Source of the DNA: CAYLNM01 sp964385045 | Lineage (GTDB): Bacteria > Planctomycetota > Phycisphaerae > Phycisphaerales > SM1A02 | NCBI GenBank assembly: GCA_964385045.1 | Contig: CAYLNM010000140.1 | Span: 1 to 10,944, forward strand | Length of the DNA stretch: 10,944 bases | Reading direction: 5' to 3' | Shown: positions 1-6,211 of the stretch, piece after piece | How positions within the stretch are numbered: the stretch's first letter is position 1 | Layout: each line of letters begins with the position of its first letter | Program-made: the position numbers and the translations under genes | The notes under the pieces: model-generated | Databases searched by the model: none | What the model was told of the DNA's origin: nothing | The model's input: only the letters and a program-made list of their open reading frames with translations

Positions 1-53
1 TCGCGCTCCTGGGCCTCGCCGGCCTCGCCGGCACCCGCCGCCGCCGCGGCTGA
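1..53 (+). CDS. C-terminal end of a PEP-CTERM-like sorted protein (partial)
   Basis: Only the last 16 residues are inside the window, read from base 3 to the TGA at 51-53: ALLGLAGLAGTRRRRG. A short Leu/Ala/Gly hydrophobic stretch followed at once by a cluster of four arginines at the extreme C-terminus is the end of a PEP-CTERM-type sorting signal, in which an exosortase-type enzyme in the inner membrane processes the protein on its way to the cell surface. The Pro-Glu-Pro motif that would confirm this lies upstream of the window. Other short C-terminal anchors with a hydrophobic helix and Arg cluster (for example MYXO-CTERM-like tails) are possible. The body of the protein and its function cannot be seen. 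Two hairpins follow the stop codon. Confidence 0.55.
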   Translation, partial: ALLGLAGLAGTRRRRG

Positions 54-65
54 GTGACCTTCTGA

Positions 66-82
66 TCGGCTGAATCAGCCGA
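66..82 (+). terminator. Perfect 7-bp hairpin after the PEP-CTERM-like gene
   Basis: TCGGCTG (66-72) and CAGCCGA (76-82) are exact reverse complements around a 3-nt AAT loop, 12 nt after the stop codon at 53. No T tract follows. It may be a processing or stabilising 3' end structure, or the first of two stacked terminator hairpins. Confidence 0.4.
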
Positions 83-100
83 ACGGACATGACTCACCGG

Positions 101-129
101 CACCGCCGTCTCCCTCGGAGGCGGCGGTG
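101..129 (+). terminator. 13-bp GC hairpin, likely terminator of the upstream + strand gene
   Basis: CACCGCCGTCTCC (101-113) pairs with GGAGGCGGCGGTG (117-129) over 13 positions with one G-U wobble in the RNA and a CTC loop. The following bases (tcgcttgtgtcgt) are only moderately T-rich, so this is not a classic intrinsic terminator, but it is the strongest structure between the stop codon at 53 and the convergent rho gene. Confidence 0.6.
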
Positions 130-152
130 TCGCTTGTGTCGTGGTGGGTTGG

Positions 153-184
153 TCGTCGCCCCCCCCGCCGCGGGGGCGAGACGA
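153..184 (-). terminator. GC hairpin downstream of rho
   Basis: CGCCCCC (157-163) pairs with GGGGGCG (172-178) around an 8-nt loop, and TCGT (153-156) can continue the stem with ACGA (181-184) past a 2-nt bulge. It lies 108-139 nt past the rho stop codon on the minus strand and has no T tract on either side. It could end rho transcripts or serve transcription from both directions. A second, weaker hairpin, GGCTCG/CGAGCC at 192-208, lies between it and rho. Confidence 0.4.
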
Positions 185-291
185 TGGAGTGGGCTCGGCG
201 GGCGAGCCGCGGCGTCACCCGTGCGACGGCGACGTCTCGTGCGGCCACGCGGCGAGCGGCACCGACGCGTCCGGCACGCCGAGCGGAGGGC

Positions 292-1416
292 TCAGCCGCG
301 GACGAGGTCCTCGTTGGAGGGGAACCGCTCCAGTGCCTTGAGCAGCTGCTCGATCTGCGTGGTCGGCTTCATGTTGAGCAGGCGGCGGCGGAGGGCGGTG
401 ATGGTCGCGAGCTCCTGCGGGCCCAGCAGGAGGTCCTCCTTGCGGGTGCCCGAGGCGGTGAGGTTGATGGCCGGGAACAGCCGCTGCTCGGCGATGGAGC
501 GATCGAGGATCAGCTCCATGTTCCCGGTGCCCTTGAACTCCTCGAAGATGATCTGGTCCGCCCGCGAGCCGGTGTCCACCAGGCAGGTGGCGATGATCGT
601 GAGCGAGCCGCCGCCCTCGACGTTCCGGGCGGCCCCGAAGAGCTGCTTCGGGATGTCGAGGGCCTTCGAGTCGAGCCCGCCGGACATGGTGCGGCCGCCG
701 GTGGCGTACTTCCGCGAGTTGTTGAACGCCCGGCCGAGCCGGGTGAGCGAGTCGAGCAGCACCACCACGTCCTGCCCGGCCTCCAGCATCCGCTTGGCCC
801 GATCGATCGCGAGGATGCCGAGCTCGGTGTGGGCGTCGACGTCGAGGTCGTTCGACGAGGCGAGCACCTGGGCGGGCACGTTCCGCTTGAAGTCGGTGAC
901 CTCCTCGGGCCGCTCGTCGATCAGCAGGGCGACGACCTCGACCTCGGGGTGGTTGATCTTGATGCCGCTGGCGATGTTCTGCAGCAGGATCGTCTTGCCT
1001 GCCTTGGGCGGGGCCACGATCAGCCCGCGGGTGCCGTAGCCGATCGGGCAGAACAGGTCGATCAGCCGGCAGGCGGGGGGGCAGCCGCGGTGCTCGAGGG
1101 TCATCCGCGGCTGCGGATCGATCGGCAGGAGCTCCTCGAACGGCTTGCGATCGGCGTACTCCTCGGGCGAGAGCCCCTCGATCGCCAGCACCTCGTCGAC
1201 CACGGGGCGCCCGGGTCGGCCGCGTCCCCGGCGGCGGCGGGGCTTCTTCTCGATGACGTGGGCCCGGATCCGCTGGCCGGATCGCAGCGCGAGCCGCTGG
1301 GCGAGCTCCACCGGGACGAAGGGATCGCCGGGCCGCTCCACGAGCCGATCGTCGAGCTGTCTGATGCGACCCTCGCCGCCGCGCGGCAGCTCGAGGATCC
1401 CGTCGATGGTCGTCAT
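292..1416 (-). CDS. rho: Transcription termination factor Rho
   Basis: A 374-residue hexameric RNA-dependent ATPase that loads on untranslated RNA and releases RNA polymerase. The core is unmistakable: Walker A APPKAGKT (135-142), LLIDERPEEVTDF (165-177), Walker B VVVLLDS (217-223), Q-loop region TGGRTMSGGLDSKAL (239-253), R-loop region IFEEFKGTGNMEL (290-302) and arginine-finger motif SGTRKE (322-327). The N-terminus begins directly in the OB-type RNA-binding domain (GILELPRGGEGRIRQ, 6-20), so the usual N-terminal helical Rho_N domain is missing. The two Phe of the E. coli RNP1-like motif (GFGFLR) are Glu15 and Arg17 here, and a basic stretch KKPRRRRGRGRPGRP follows at 57-71. I chose the ATG at 1416 because it starts just before the conserved domain. 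An in-frame TTG at 1578 would add 54 low-complexity residues that look like no Rho domain. The gene follows psuG after 163 nt, with its own candidate promoter. Confidence 0.96.
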   Translation of the reverse strand: MTTIDGILELPRGGEGRIRQLDDRLVERPGDPFVPVELAQRLALRSGQRIRAHVIEKKPRRRRGRGRPGRPVVDEVLAIEGLSPEEYADRKPFEELLPIDPQPRMTLEHRGCPPACRLIDLFCPIGYGTRGLIVAPPKAGKTILLQNIASGIKINHPEVEVVALLIDERPEEVTDFKRNVPAQVLASSNDLDVDAHTELGILAIDRAKRMLEAGQDVVVLLDSLTRLGRAFNNSRKYATGGRTMSGGLDSKALDIPKQLFGAARNVEGGGSLTIIATCLVDTGSRADQIIFEEFKGTGNMELILDRSIAEQRLFPAINLTASGTRKEDLLLGPQELATITALRRRLLNMKPTTQIEQLLKALERFPSNEDLVRG

Positions 1417-1554
1417 GACTGCGTCCGGGGACCGCCGGCCGCGAAGGGGGCTGGCGACCGAGACCGCGGATGGCCTCGTCGGGGGGCCATCGTCACCGGG
1501 TCGGTGGGGAAGGGAGCCGGATCCGGCAGGGAAGCCACGGACCCGACGCGGAGC

Positions 1555-1583
1555 ATTGGACGCGACCTCCCCGGGCAAGTCAA
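1555..1583 (-). promoter_or_regulatory. Candidate sigma70-type promoter for rho
   Basis: On the minus strand, TTGACT (1583-1578, 5 of 6 matches to TTGACA) is followed after exactly 17 bp by TCCAAT (1560-1555, 4 of 6 to TATAAT). The -35 box overlaps the psuG stop codon. Transcription would start near 1548 and give rho a leader of about 130 nt. The match is by inspection only. Confidence 0.4.
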
Positions 1584-2776
1584 GCCGGGCCCGGGGCCGG
1601 GCCCCCCGCCCGGTGGATGGCTGGTCGGCCCATGGCCGCGGCCGCGGCGAGGGCGCCGGCGAGCCGCGCGTTGGCGACGAGCAGGGCGAGGTTGGCCACG
1701 AGGCTCGCTCCGTCGGTGCGCCGGGCGAGGTCGGCGAGGGTCCACGGCGTCCGGTCCGGCCCGGTCACGCCGGCTGCGTCGGCCGCGTCGGCACTGGCCT
1801 CGGTCGCGCGGTGCAGCTCGTCCTCGTCGAGGGCCGCGGCCCGCGGCACCGGCCGCACCACGAGCACCCCGGCATCCGGGCCGTGCAGCCGGCGATGCCG
1901 CCGCACCAGGGCCGCGATCTCGGCGGGGTCGTCGCGGCGCGTGGCGAGCCGGTCCGCCGGCTCTCCGGGGGCGTGGAAGCGGGGGAAGACGTCGGTGCCG
2001 GCGCCGACGACCGGGACGCCGAGGGCCTCGAGCGCCTCGATCGTGGCCGGGACGTCGAGGATCGACTTGGCCCCGGCGCAGACCACCGTGACCCCGCCGC
2101 CGGCGATCGCGCGCAGGTCGGCGGAGACGTCCGGACGCGCGGTCCAGCCGCGATGCACGCCGCCGATGCCGCCCGTGGCGAACACGTCCACCCCCGCGTC
2201 GCGGCAGGCGACGATCGTGGCCGAGACCGTGGTGCCCGCGTTCCTGCCGCGGGGGCCGAGCGCCGCGGCGAGGGTCGCGGTCGACGCCTTGGTCGCGCCA
2301 GGGTCGGCGGCGAGCCGGTCGAGCTCCGCGGCGTCGAGCCCGACGCGGAGCACGCCGTCGAGGACGGCGATCGTCGCCGGCACCGCGCCCTCGGCGCGAA
2401 CCGCCTCCGCCATGCGGGCGGCGGCGAGCCGGTTCAGCGGAGTGGTCTCGTCCTCGGACGGAGCGTCGCGCGGGCGTCCCGCCGAGGACGCCGGCGGCGA
2501 TGGCGGCGATGGCGGCGCGGCCGGCGCGGCCGGCGCGTGCCGATGCGGCCCCGGCGGCCACGCGTCGGGCTCGGCGAGGGCCGCGGCCGCGCGCCGCCAG
2601 GCCCGCGGCTCGGCGGTCCGCGGCAGCCCGGCGGTGATCACCGCCGACTCCAGCGCGACCACCGGCCGGCCCCCGGCCACGGCGGAGGCGACCTCCGGAT
2701 GTACCCGGAGGAGCTCGTCGTCCGCCCGGCCCTCGGGCGGCCCGGTGAGGCCGCCGGGGCGGCGCGGTGCGGTCAC
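1580..2776 (-). CDS. psuG: Pseudouridine-5'-phosphate glycosidase with a low-complexity insertion
   Basis: Reversibly splits pseudouridine 5'-phosphate into uracil and ribose 5-phosphate, a cytosolic step in breakdown of the modified nucleoside. Family landmarks, in order: RPVVALES (37-44, with the conserved Glu43), AVPATIAVLDG (131-141), GTTVSATI (181-188), ATGGIGGVHRG (200-210), SADL (218-221), CAGAKSILD (233-241; Lys237 matches the Schiff-base Lys of E. coli PsuG), GTDVFPRF (260-267) and NLALLVANARLAG (362-374). At 398 residues it exceeds the usual ~310. Most of the excess is an Ala/Pro/Ser-rich insertion at about 54-111, just after the ESTVIxHGLP-like motif, which itself reads ESAVITAGLP, so the usual Thr and His are both Ala. 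The start is GTG, 7 nt after the helicase stop codon, which suggests co-transcription and coupled translation. No pseudouridine kinase gene (psuK) is in the window. Confidence 0.88.
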   Translation of the reverse strand: MTAPRRPGGLTGPPEGRADDELLRVHPEVASAVAGGRPVVALESAVITAGLPRTAEPRAWRRAAAALAEPDAWPPGPHRHAPAAPAAPPSPPSPPASSAGRPRDAPSEDETTPLNRLAAARMAEAVRAEGAVPATIAVLDGVLRVGLDAAELDRLAADPGATKASTATLAAALGPRGRNAGTTVSATIVACRDAGVDVFATGGIGGVHRGWTARPDVSADLRAIAGGGVTVVCAGAKSILDVPATIEALEALGVPVVGAGTDVFPRFHAPGEPADRLATRRDDPAEIAALVRRHRRLHGPDAGVLVVRPVPRAAALDEDELHRATEASADAADAAGVTGPDRTPWTLADLARRTDGASLVANLALLVANARLAGALAAAAAMGRPAIHRAGGPAPGPA

Positions 2777-2783
2777 GCCCGCG

Positions 2784-4517
2784 TCACCGGCGACGGGTGC
2801 GGAGTCGGCCGCCGAGACGGCGGGCCGGGACCGCGGCGGGCACGATGCCGCCGGGGAACTTCGTCGCGTCCCGGGCGTCGTCCTTCGGGGGCGGGGCGAG
2901 CGTGGAGCGGGACTCCTCGACCGAGAGGGCCTCCCGGCGGGCGGCGGCCTGCTCGCGCTCGGTGACCACCTGCTCCGGGATCGGTCCGGGCTCGAAGCCC
3001 TCGGCGTCGCCCTCGGGGACGTGGACGTTGGTGAGCATCTCGATCTGGTCGACCAGCTGGCCCTGTCCCGGCGTCACGAAGCTCCACGCGACGCCGTCGC
3101 GGCCCGCCCGGGCGGTGCGCCCGATCCGGTGCACGTAGACCTCGGGATCCTCCGGCAGGTCGTAGTTGATGACGTGCGAGACGCCCTCGAGGTCGATGCC
3201 GCGGGCGGCGAGGTCCGAGGCGACCAGCACCTGGATCGAGCCCTCCCGCATCTGCGTCATCACGCGGTTGCGCCGGCCCTGCTGCAGGTCGCCGTGGATC
3301 GCATCGGCCGGGACCTTCTTGCGGTTGAGGTACCGCGTGAGCCCGTCCACCGTGCTCTTGGTGCGGCAGAAGACGATCGCCATCTCCGGCTTCTTCTTCT
3401 GGAACAGGTGCACCAGGAGGCGGTTCTTGTCCCACCGCTCGACGTGGAAGAGCCGCTGCTCGACCTGGGCGACGGTGAGGCTGCTCGCGGTGAGGATCAG
3501 CTTCTCGGGGTTCCGCATGTAGCGGCGGGCGAGCTTCTCGATCTCGTCGCTGATGGTGGCCGAGACGAAGAGCGTCTGGTGCTCGTGGCGGATCGTCCCG
3601 AGGATCCGGCGGATGTCGTCCCGGAAGCCGATGTCCAGCATCCGGTCGACCTCGTCGAGGACCGCGATCTTCACCTTGTCGTACGGCAGCATGCCGCGGC
3701 CGTGGAAATCCATCACCCGGCCGGGGGTGCCGACGATGATGTTCGGGCCTTTCTCGAGCTTCGGGGCCTGCTGCCGCATCCGCTGGCCGCCGTAGATCGC
3801 CACCACCTTCAGGTCGGTGTGGCGCGACAGCTCGCGGAGCTCGTGCGTGATCTGGATCGCCAGCTCGCGGGTCGGGCAGAGGATCAGGCCGGCGAACGGC
3901 TCGTCGGGCTTGACCTGCTCGAGGACGGGCAGGCCGAAGGCGGCGGTCTTGCCGGTGCCGGTCTTGGACTGGCCGAGCAGGTCGATGCCCGAGAGGGCCT
4001 TCGGGATCAGCTTGGCCTGCACGTGCGTGGGATGCACGTAGCCCATCGCCTCGATGCCTTCGAGGACGTCCGGGCTCAGGCCGAGGTCGGCGAAGGTCTG
4101 CTCGGTGTCGAAGATCTCGGAGTCGGTGATGTCCGAGCGGGTGCGCCGCTTCGGGATCACGGGCTCCTCGTCGGTGCCTTCGAGGACGGGCTCCTCGTCG
4201 CGTCCGCGGTCGCGTCCGCGCCCGCGGCGGCGGCCGTCTCCGCGGTCGTCCCGGTCGCGCCGGGGCTCGTCCCGGTCGCGCCGGGGCTCTTCGCGGTCGC
4301 GATCCTCGCCGCCGTCGGTCGCGGTGGGAGTGGCGTCGCCGTCTCCGCCGCCGCGGCGGCGCCGGCGCCGGCGGCGCCGCTTCTTCCTGGGGGCTCCCTC
4401 GTCCGCGGGCGTGCCGGCGTCGGGGCCGGCGGAGGCGGCGGGCTCGGGGGAGCCGGTGTCGTCGTGGCGTTCGGCGGGCGCATCGCCCGCGGGCGTCTCG
4501 GTGCTGGTCTCGCTCAT
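2784..4517 (-). CDS. DEAD-box family ATP-dependent RNA helicase (DEVD variant)
   Basis: Unwinds short RNA duplexes in ribosome assembly or mRNA turnover; the exact substrate cannot be told. The helicase core spans about 140-500: Q motif (TFADLGLSP to HPTHVQAKLIP, 141-172), motif I SKTGTGKT (184-191), Ia PTRELA (215-220), Ib TPGR (264-267), motif II DEVD (288-291), III SAT (319-321), IV IVFCRTK (381-387), V ASDLAARGID (433-442), VI HRIGRTARAGR (463-473). Motif II has Val in place of the third-position Ala of DEAD. The N-terminal ~130 residues are disordered: an acidic/Ala/Pro-rich start, KK followed by nine Arg (45-55), then Arg/Asp repeats, a likely RNA-binding tail. The C-terminus is short, ending in an Arg-rich RRLGGRLRTRRR. 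ATG at 4517 has no Shine-Dalgarno sequence. It heads a minus-strand cluster with psuG and probably rho. Confidence 0.93.
   Translation of the reverse strand: MSETSTETPAGDAPAERHDDTGSPEPAASAGPDAGTPADEGAPRKKRRRRRRRRRGGGDGDATPTATDGGEDRDREEPRRDRDEPRRDRDDRGDGRRRGRGRDRGRDEEPVLEGTDEEPVIPKRRTRSDITDSEIFDTEQTFADLGLSPDVLEGIEAMGYVHPTHVQAKLIPKALSGIDLLGQSKTGTGKTAAFGLPVLEQVKPDEPFAGLILCPTRELAIQITHELRELSRHTDLKVVAIYGGQRMRQQAPKLEKGPNIIVGTPGRVMDFHGRGMLPYDKVKIAVLDEVDRMLDIGFRDDIRRILGTIRHEHQTLFVSATISDEIEKLARRYMRNPEKLILTASSLTVAQVEQRLFHVERWDKNRLLVHLFQKKKPEMAIVFCRTKSTVDGLTRYLNRKKVPADAIHGDLQQGRRNRVMTQMREGSIQVLVASDLAARGIDLEGVSHVINYDLPEDPEVYVHRIGRTARAGRDGVAWSFVTPGQGQLVDQIEMLTNVHVPEGDAEGFEPGPIPEQVVTEREQAAARREALSVEESRSTLAPPPKDDARDATKFPGGIVPAAVPARRLGGRLRTRRR
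4247..4288. repeat. Perfect 21-bp tandem duplication in the helicase N-terminal tail
   Basis: 4247-4267 and 4268-4288 are identical 21-bp units, coding on the minus strand for two copies of the heptapeptide EPRRDRD (about residues 77-90). The flanking sequence continues in degenerate Arg/Asp codons. Confidence 0.9.
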
Positions 4518-4714
4518 GGGAGAGGGGGCGTTCCGTGGTCGCGGGATGCGGGGCGTGGCCGGTCGACCCCGATGGTCGGGCCTCGCACGCCGCGGATCGT
4601 CGTCGCGACTGTTCCGTGCGCCGGGGGGTCTCGTTCGATCGTGCGTCCGGAGGTCGGAACCTTCAGGATCGACGTGGACCGCGCCCGGTGCCGCCGACTG
4701 GCGGCCGATCCCAA

Positions 4715-4744
4715 TTTATAGCCCCGCGGGTCGGTCCGTGCCAT
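4715..4744 (-). promoter_or_regulatory. Candidate promoter for the helicase-psuG cluster
   Basis: On the minus strand, ATGGCA (4744-4739, 4 of 6 matches to TTGACA) and TATAAA (4720-4715, 5 of 6 to TATAAT) are separated by 18 bp. The TATAAA stands out sharply in this GC-rich setting. Transcription would start near 4708, giving a leader of about 190 nt before the helicase ATG at 4517. Confidence 0.5.
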
Positions 4745-4762
4745 GCGTGGGATGCCGCGCGG

Positions 4763-4768
4763 TAGTCT
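4763..4768 (+). promoter_or_regulatory. Possible -10 element for alr
   Basis: TAGTCT fits the TAnnnT pattern seen just upstream of xseA (TAGACT) in this window. It would start transcription near 4775, about 100 nt before the chosen alr ATG. No good -35 is visible. Confidence 0.25.
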
Positions 4769-4806
4769 GCGGGGAAGCGGGTTCCCGGCGGCACGGATCG
4801 CCGCCC

Positions 4807-4878
4807 GAGGGAGCACCGCGGACCATGTGCCCCGTCGGCCGCTCCCGGCCGCGGCGCCCGGGAGCGGCGGCGACGATG
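4807..4878 (+). promoter_or_regulatory. Two possible ribosome binding sites that leave the alr start open
   Basis: GAGGGAG (4807-4813) lies 11 nt before an in-frame ATG at 4825, and GGGAG (4860-4864) lies 11 nt before the ATG at 4876. The first start would add 17 Pro/Arg-rich residues (MCPVGRSRPRRPGAAAT); the second begins four residues before the conserved RLRIDLDAIAANV. I prefer the second. Confidence 0.35.
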
Positions 4879-6099
4879 GAGCCGAGCAGCCGCCTGAGGA
4901 TCGATCTCGACGCGATCGCCGCGAACGTCCGCGCCGTTCGGGCGCACCTCCCGGCCGGCTGCGCGTTCGCCGGGGTCGTGAAGGCGAACGCGTACGGCCT
5001 CGGGCTGCGACCGGTCGCCCGCGCGATCGCCGCCGGCGGCGGCGCGATGCTGGCGGTCTACGACGCGTCGGAGGCCGCCGACCTGCTCGCCTCGGGTCTC
5101 GAGCGGCCGGTGATGGTCCTCGGGCCGCTGCTCGAGCCGATCGACGATCCCGCGCTCCGCGGGGGGGCGGCGGACGGCCGGCTGCACCTCGTGGCGGCGT
5201 CGCCCCGGCAGCTGGCGATCGCGGCCGAGCTGGCGGCGGCGGTCGAGCGGCCGGTGCCGGTGCACGTCGAGGTCGACACCGGCATGGCCCGGGCCGGATG
5301 CGAGCCGCGGGAGGCGGCCCGCCTCGTGGCCGATGCGCTCGCGGACCCCCGCCTGCGGCTCGCGGGCGTGGGCACGCACATGGCCGACGCCGACGACGAG
5401 GTCACCGTCCGGGGGCAGGCGGCGGTCTTCCGCGCGGTGCTCGACGGGCTCCCGCCGCTGCCGCCGGACTGCCGACTGCACCTCGCCAACACCCGCACCG
5501 CCCTCCGCGTGCCGGCCCTCGCGGCCGATCTCGTCCGGTGTGGGCAGGGGTGGGCGGGCCTCGGGGCGCACGGGCTGGATCCCGCGCCGCCCCTTCGCGG
5601 GATCCTGCGGTGGACGAGCCGCATCGTGCACGTGCGCCGGATCGAGGCCGGGCAGGGGGTGGGCTACGGTCGCCGGTGGCAGGCGGGCCGCCCGGGCCGG
5701 CTCGGCCTGGTGCCCGTGGGGTACGCCGACGGGCTGCCGCGAACCCTCGGCGGCGAGACCGACCGACTCCGACTCCGGGTGGGCCTCGGCGAGGCCCCGG
5801 ACGGCGGACCGCTCGGGTGGGCGCCGGTGGTCGGGGCGGTGAGCATGGATCAGGTCACGATCGACCTCACCGACGTCCCGGCCGGGATCGACGTCGGGCC
5901 GGGGGCCCCGGTCGAGGTCCTCGGGCCGGATCCCGCGGCCCCGAACCACGTCCTCGCGGTGGCGGCGGCGGCCGGCACCACCCACCACGAGCTGCTCGCC
6001 CGCATCGGTCCCCGCGTGCGTCGCGAGCACGTGCGGACGGCGGTGGCCGCGGCGGCCGACGAGGCCGGCGGGCTGCGGCCGGCGACGCAGCGGGCCTGA
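4876..6099 (+). CDS. alr: Alanine racemase, divergent
   Basis: PLP-dependent enzyme that interconverts L- and D-alanine for peptidoglycan; cytosolic. The 407 residues show the fold-type III barrel motifs: RIDLDAIAANV (8-18), VVKANAYGLG (34-43, PLP Lys36), EVDTGMARAG (132-141, Arg139), GVGTHMADAD (164-173), LVRCG (219-223, Arg221), then the C-terminal domain with VGYADGLPR (281-289; Tyr283 is the second catalytic base) and SMDQVTIDLTDV (323-334). Both catalytic residues are present. Several secondary positions differ from well-studied Alr: ANAYGLG for ANAYGHG, CG for the PG after the conserved Arg, and THHE (369-372) where [PS]YE normally supplies a Tyr to the PLP phosphate. It is divergent from the helicase and convergent with recG. 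Another PLP-barrel amino-acid racemase specificity cannot be excluded. Confidence 0.88.
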   Translation: MEPSSRLRIDLDAIAANVRAVRAHLPAGCAFAGVVKANAYGLGLRPVARAIAAGGGAMLAVYDASEAADLLASGLERPVMVLGPLLEPIDDPALRGGAADGRLHLVAASPRQLAIAAELAAAVERPVPVHVEVDTGMARAGCEPREAARLVADALADPRLRLAGVGTHMADADDEVTVRGQAAVFRAVLDGLPPLPPDCRLHLANTRTALRVPALAADLVRCGQGWAGLGAHGLDPAPPLRGILRWTSRIVHVRRIEAGQGVGYGRRWQAGRPGRLGLVPVGYADGLPRTLGGETDRLRLRVGLGEAPDGGPLGWAPVVGAVSMDQVTIDLTDVPAGIDVGPGAPVEVLGPDPAAPNHVLAVAAAAGTTHHELLARIGPRVRREHVRTAVAAAADEAGGLRPATQRA

Positions 6100-6113
6100 G
6101 CGGGGGGGCGACG

Positions 6114-6130
6114 CGCCGCGGATCGCGGCG
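6114..6130 (+). terminator. Candidate terminator hairpin of alr
   Basis: CGCCGCG (6114-6120) and CGCGGCG (6124-6130) pair exactly around GAT, 14 nt after the alr stop codon. The stem extends by a G-U and a C-G pair (6112-6113 with 6131-6132). No T tract follows. A second small hairpin, GTGCCG/CGGCAC at 6130-6146, comes directly after. Confidence 0.5.
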
Positions 6131-6154
6131 TGCCGGCGGGCGGCACCTGTCTCC

Positions 6155-6196
6155 CGGCGTCCCGCGTCCCGTCTTCCGCGTCTCGCGTCCCGCGTC
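6155..6196. repeat. Heptamer tandem array, consensus CCGCGTC
   Basis: Six consecutive 7-bp units: cggcgtc, ccgcgtc, ccgtctt, ccgcgtc, tcgcgtc, ccgcgtc. Three are exact, two have one mismatch and one is more divergent. Non-coding location, between convergent genes. Confidence 0.75.
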
Positions 6197-6211
6197 CGGT
6201 ACGCCGCATCC

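Larger units (their letters stand above)
4518..4875. other. Divergent regulatory region between the helicase and alr
   Basis: 358 bp with no convincing gene. It holds the only AT-rich patch of the area (aatttata at 4713-4720), a candidate minus-strand promoter for the helicase, a weak + strand -10 for alr at 4763-4768, and two purine-rich possible ribosome binding sites before alr. The stretch 4518-4708 would be the helicase 5' leader; it contains a small hairpin (CGACC 4564-4568 with GGTCG 4574-4578) and complementary arms CGCAC (4584-4588) and GTGCG (4616-4620). No known riboswitch was recognised. Confidence 0.6.

Noticed and set aside
1417..1578. N-terminal extension of Rho from a TTG at 1578
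   Set aside because: The 54 added residues are low-complexity and match no Rho domain; the region better fits a promoter and leader, and the ATG at 1416 begins just before the OB fold.
127..2091. Long + strand open frame (about 650 codons) opposite rho and psuG
   Set aside because: It is antisense to two well-conserved genes, its translation is Arg/Gly/Ala-rich with no domain, and such frames are expected at this GC content because stop codons are rare.
4628..4650. GTTCGATC resembling a tRNA T-loop
   Set aside because: No acceptor, anticodon or D-arm pairing can be built around it on either strand.
1470..4721. Very long + strand open frame (over 1000 codons) opposite psuG and the helicase
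   Set aside because: Shadow of the helicase and psuG codon bias; no recognisable domain or start signal.
4514..4816. 100-codon minus-strand open frame in the helicase leader
   Set aside because: No conserved features, and it overlaps the start of the helicase; most likely chance. It is too long and placed too far upstream to propose as a leader peptide.
6155..6196. Heptamer array considered as a CRISPR remnant
   Set aside because: Units are 7 bp with no spacers, and no cas gene is present.
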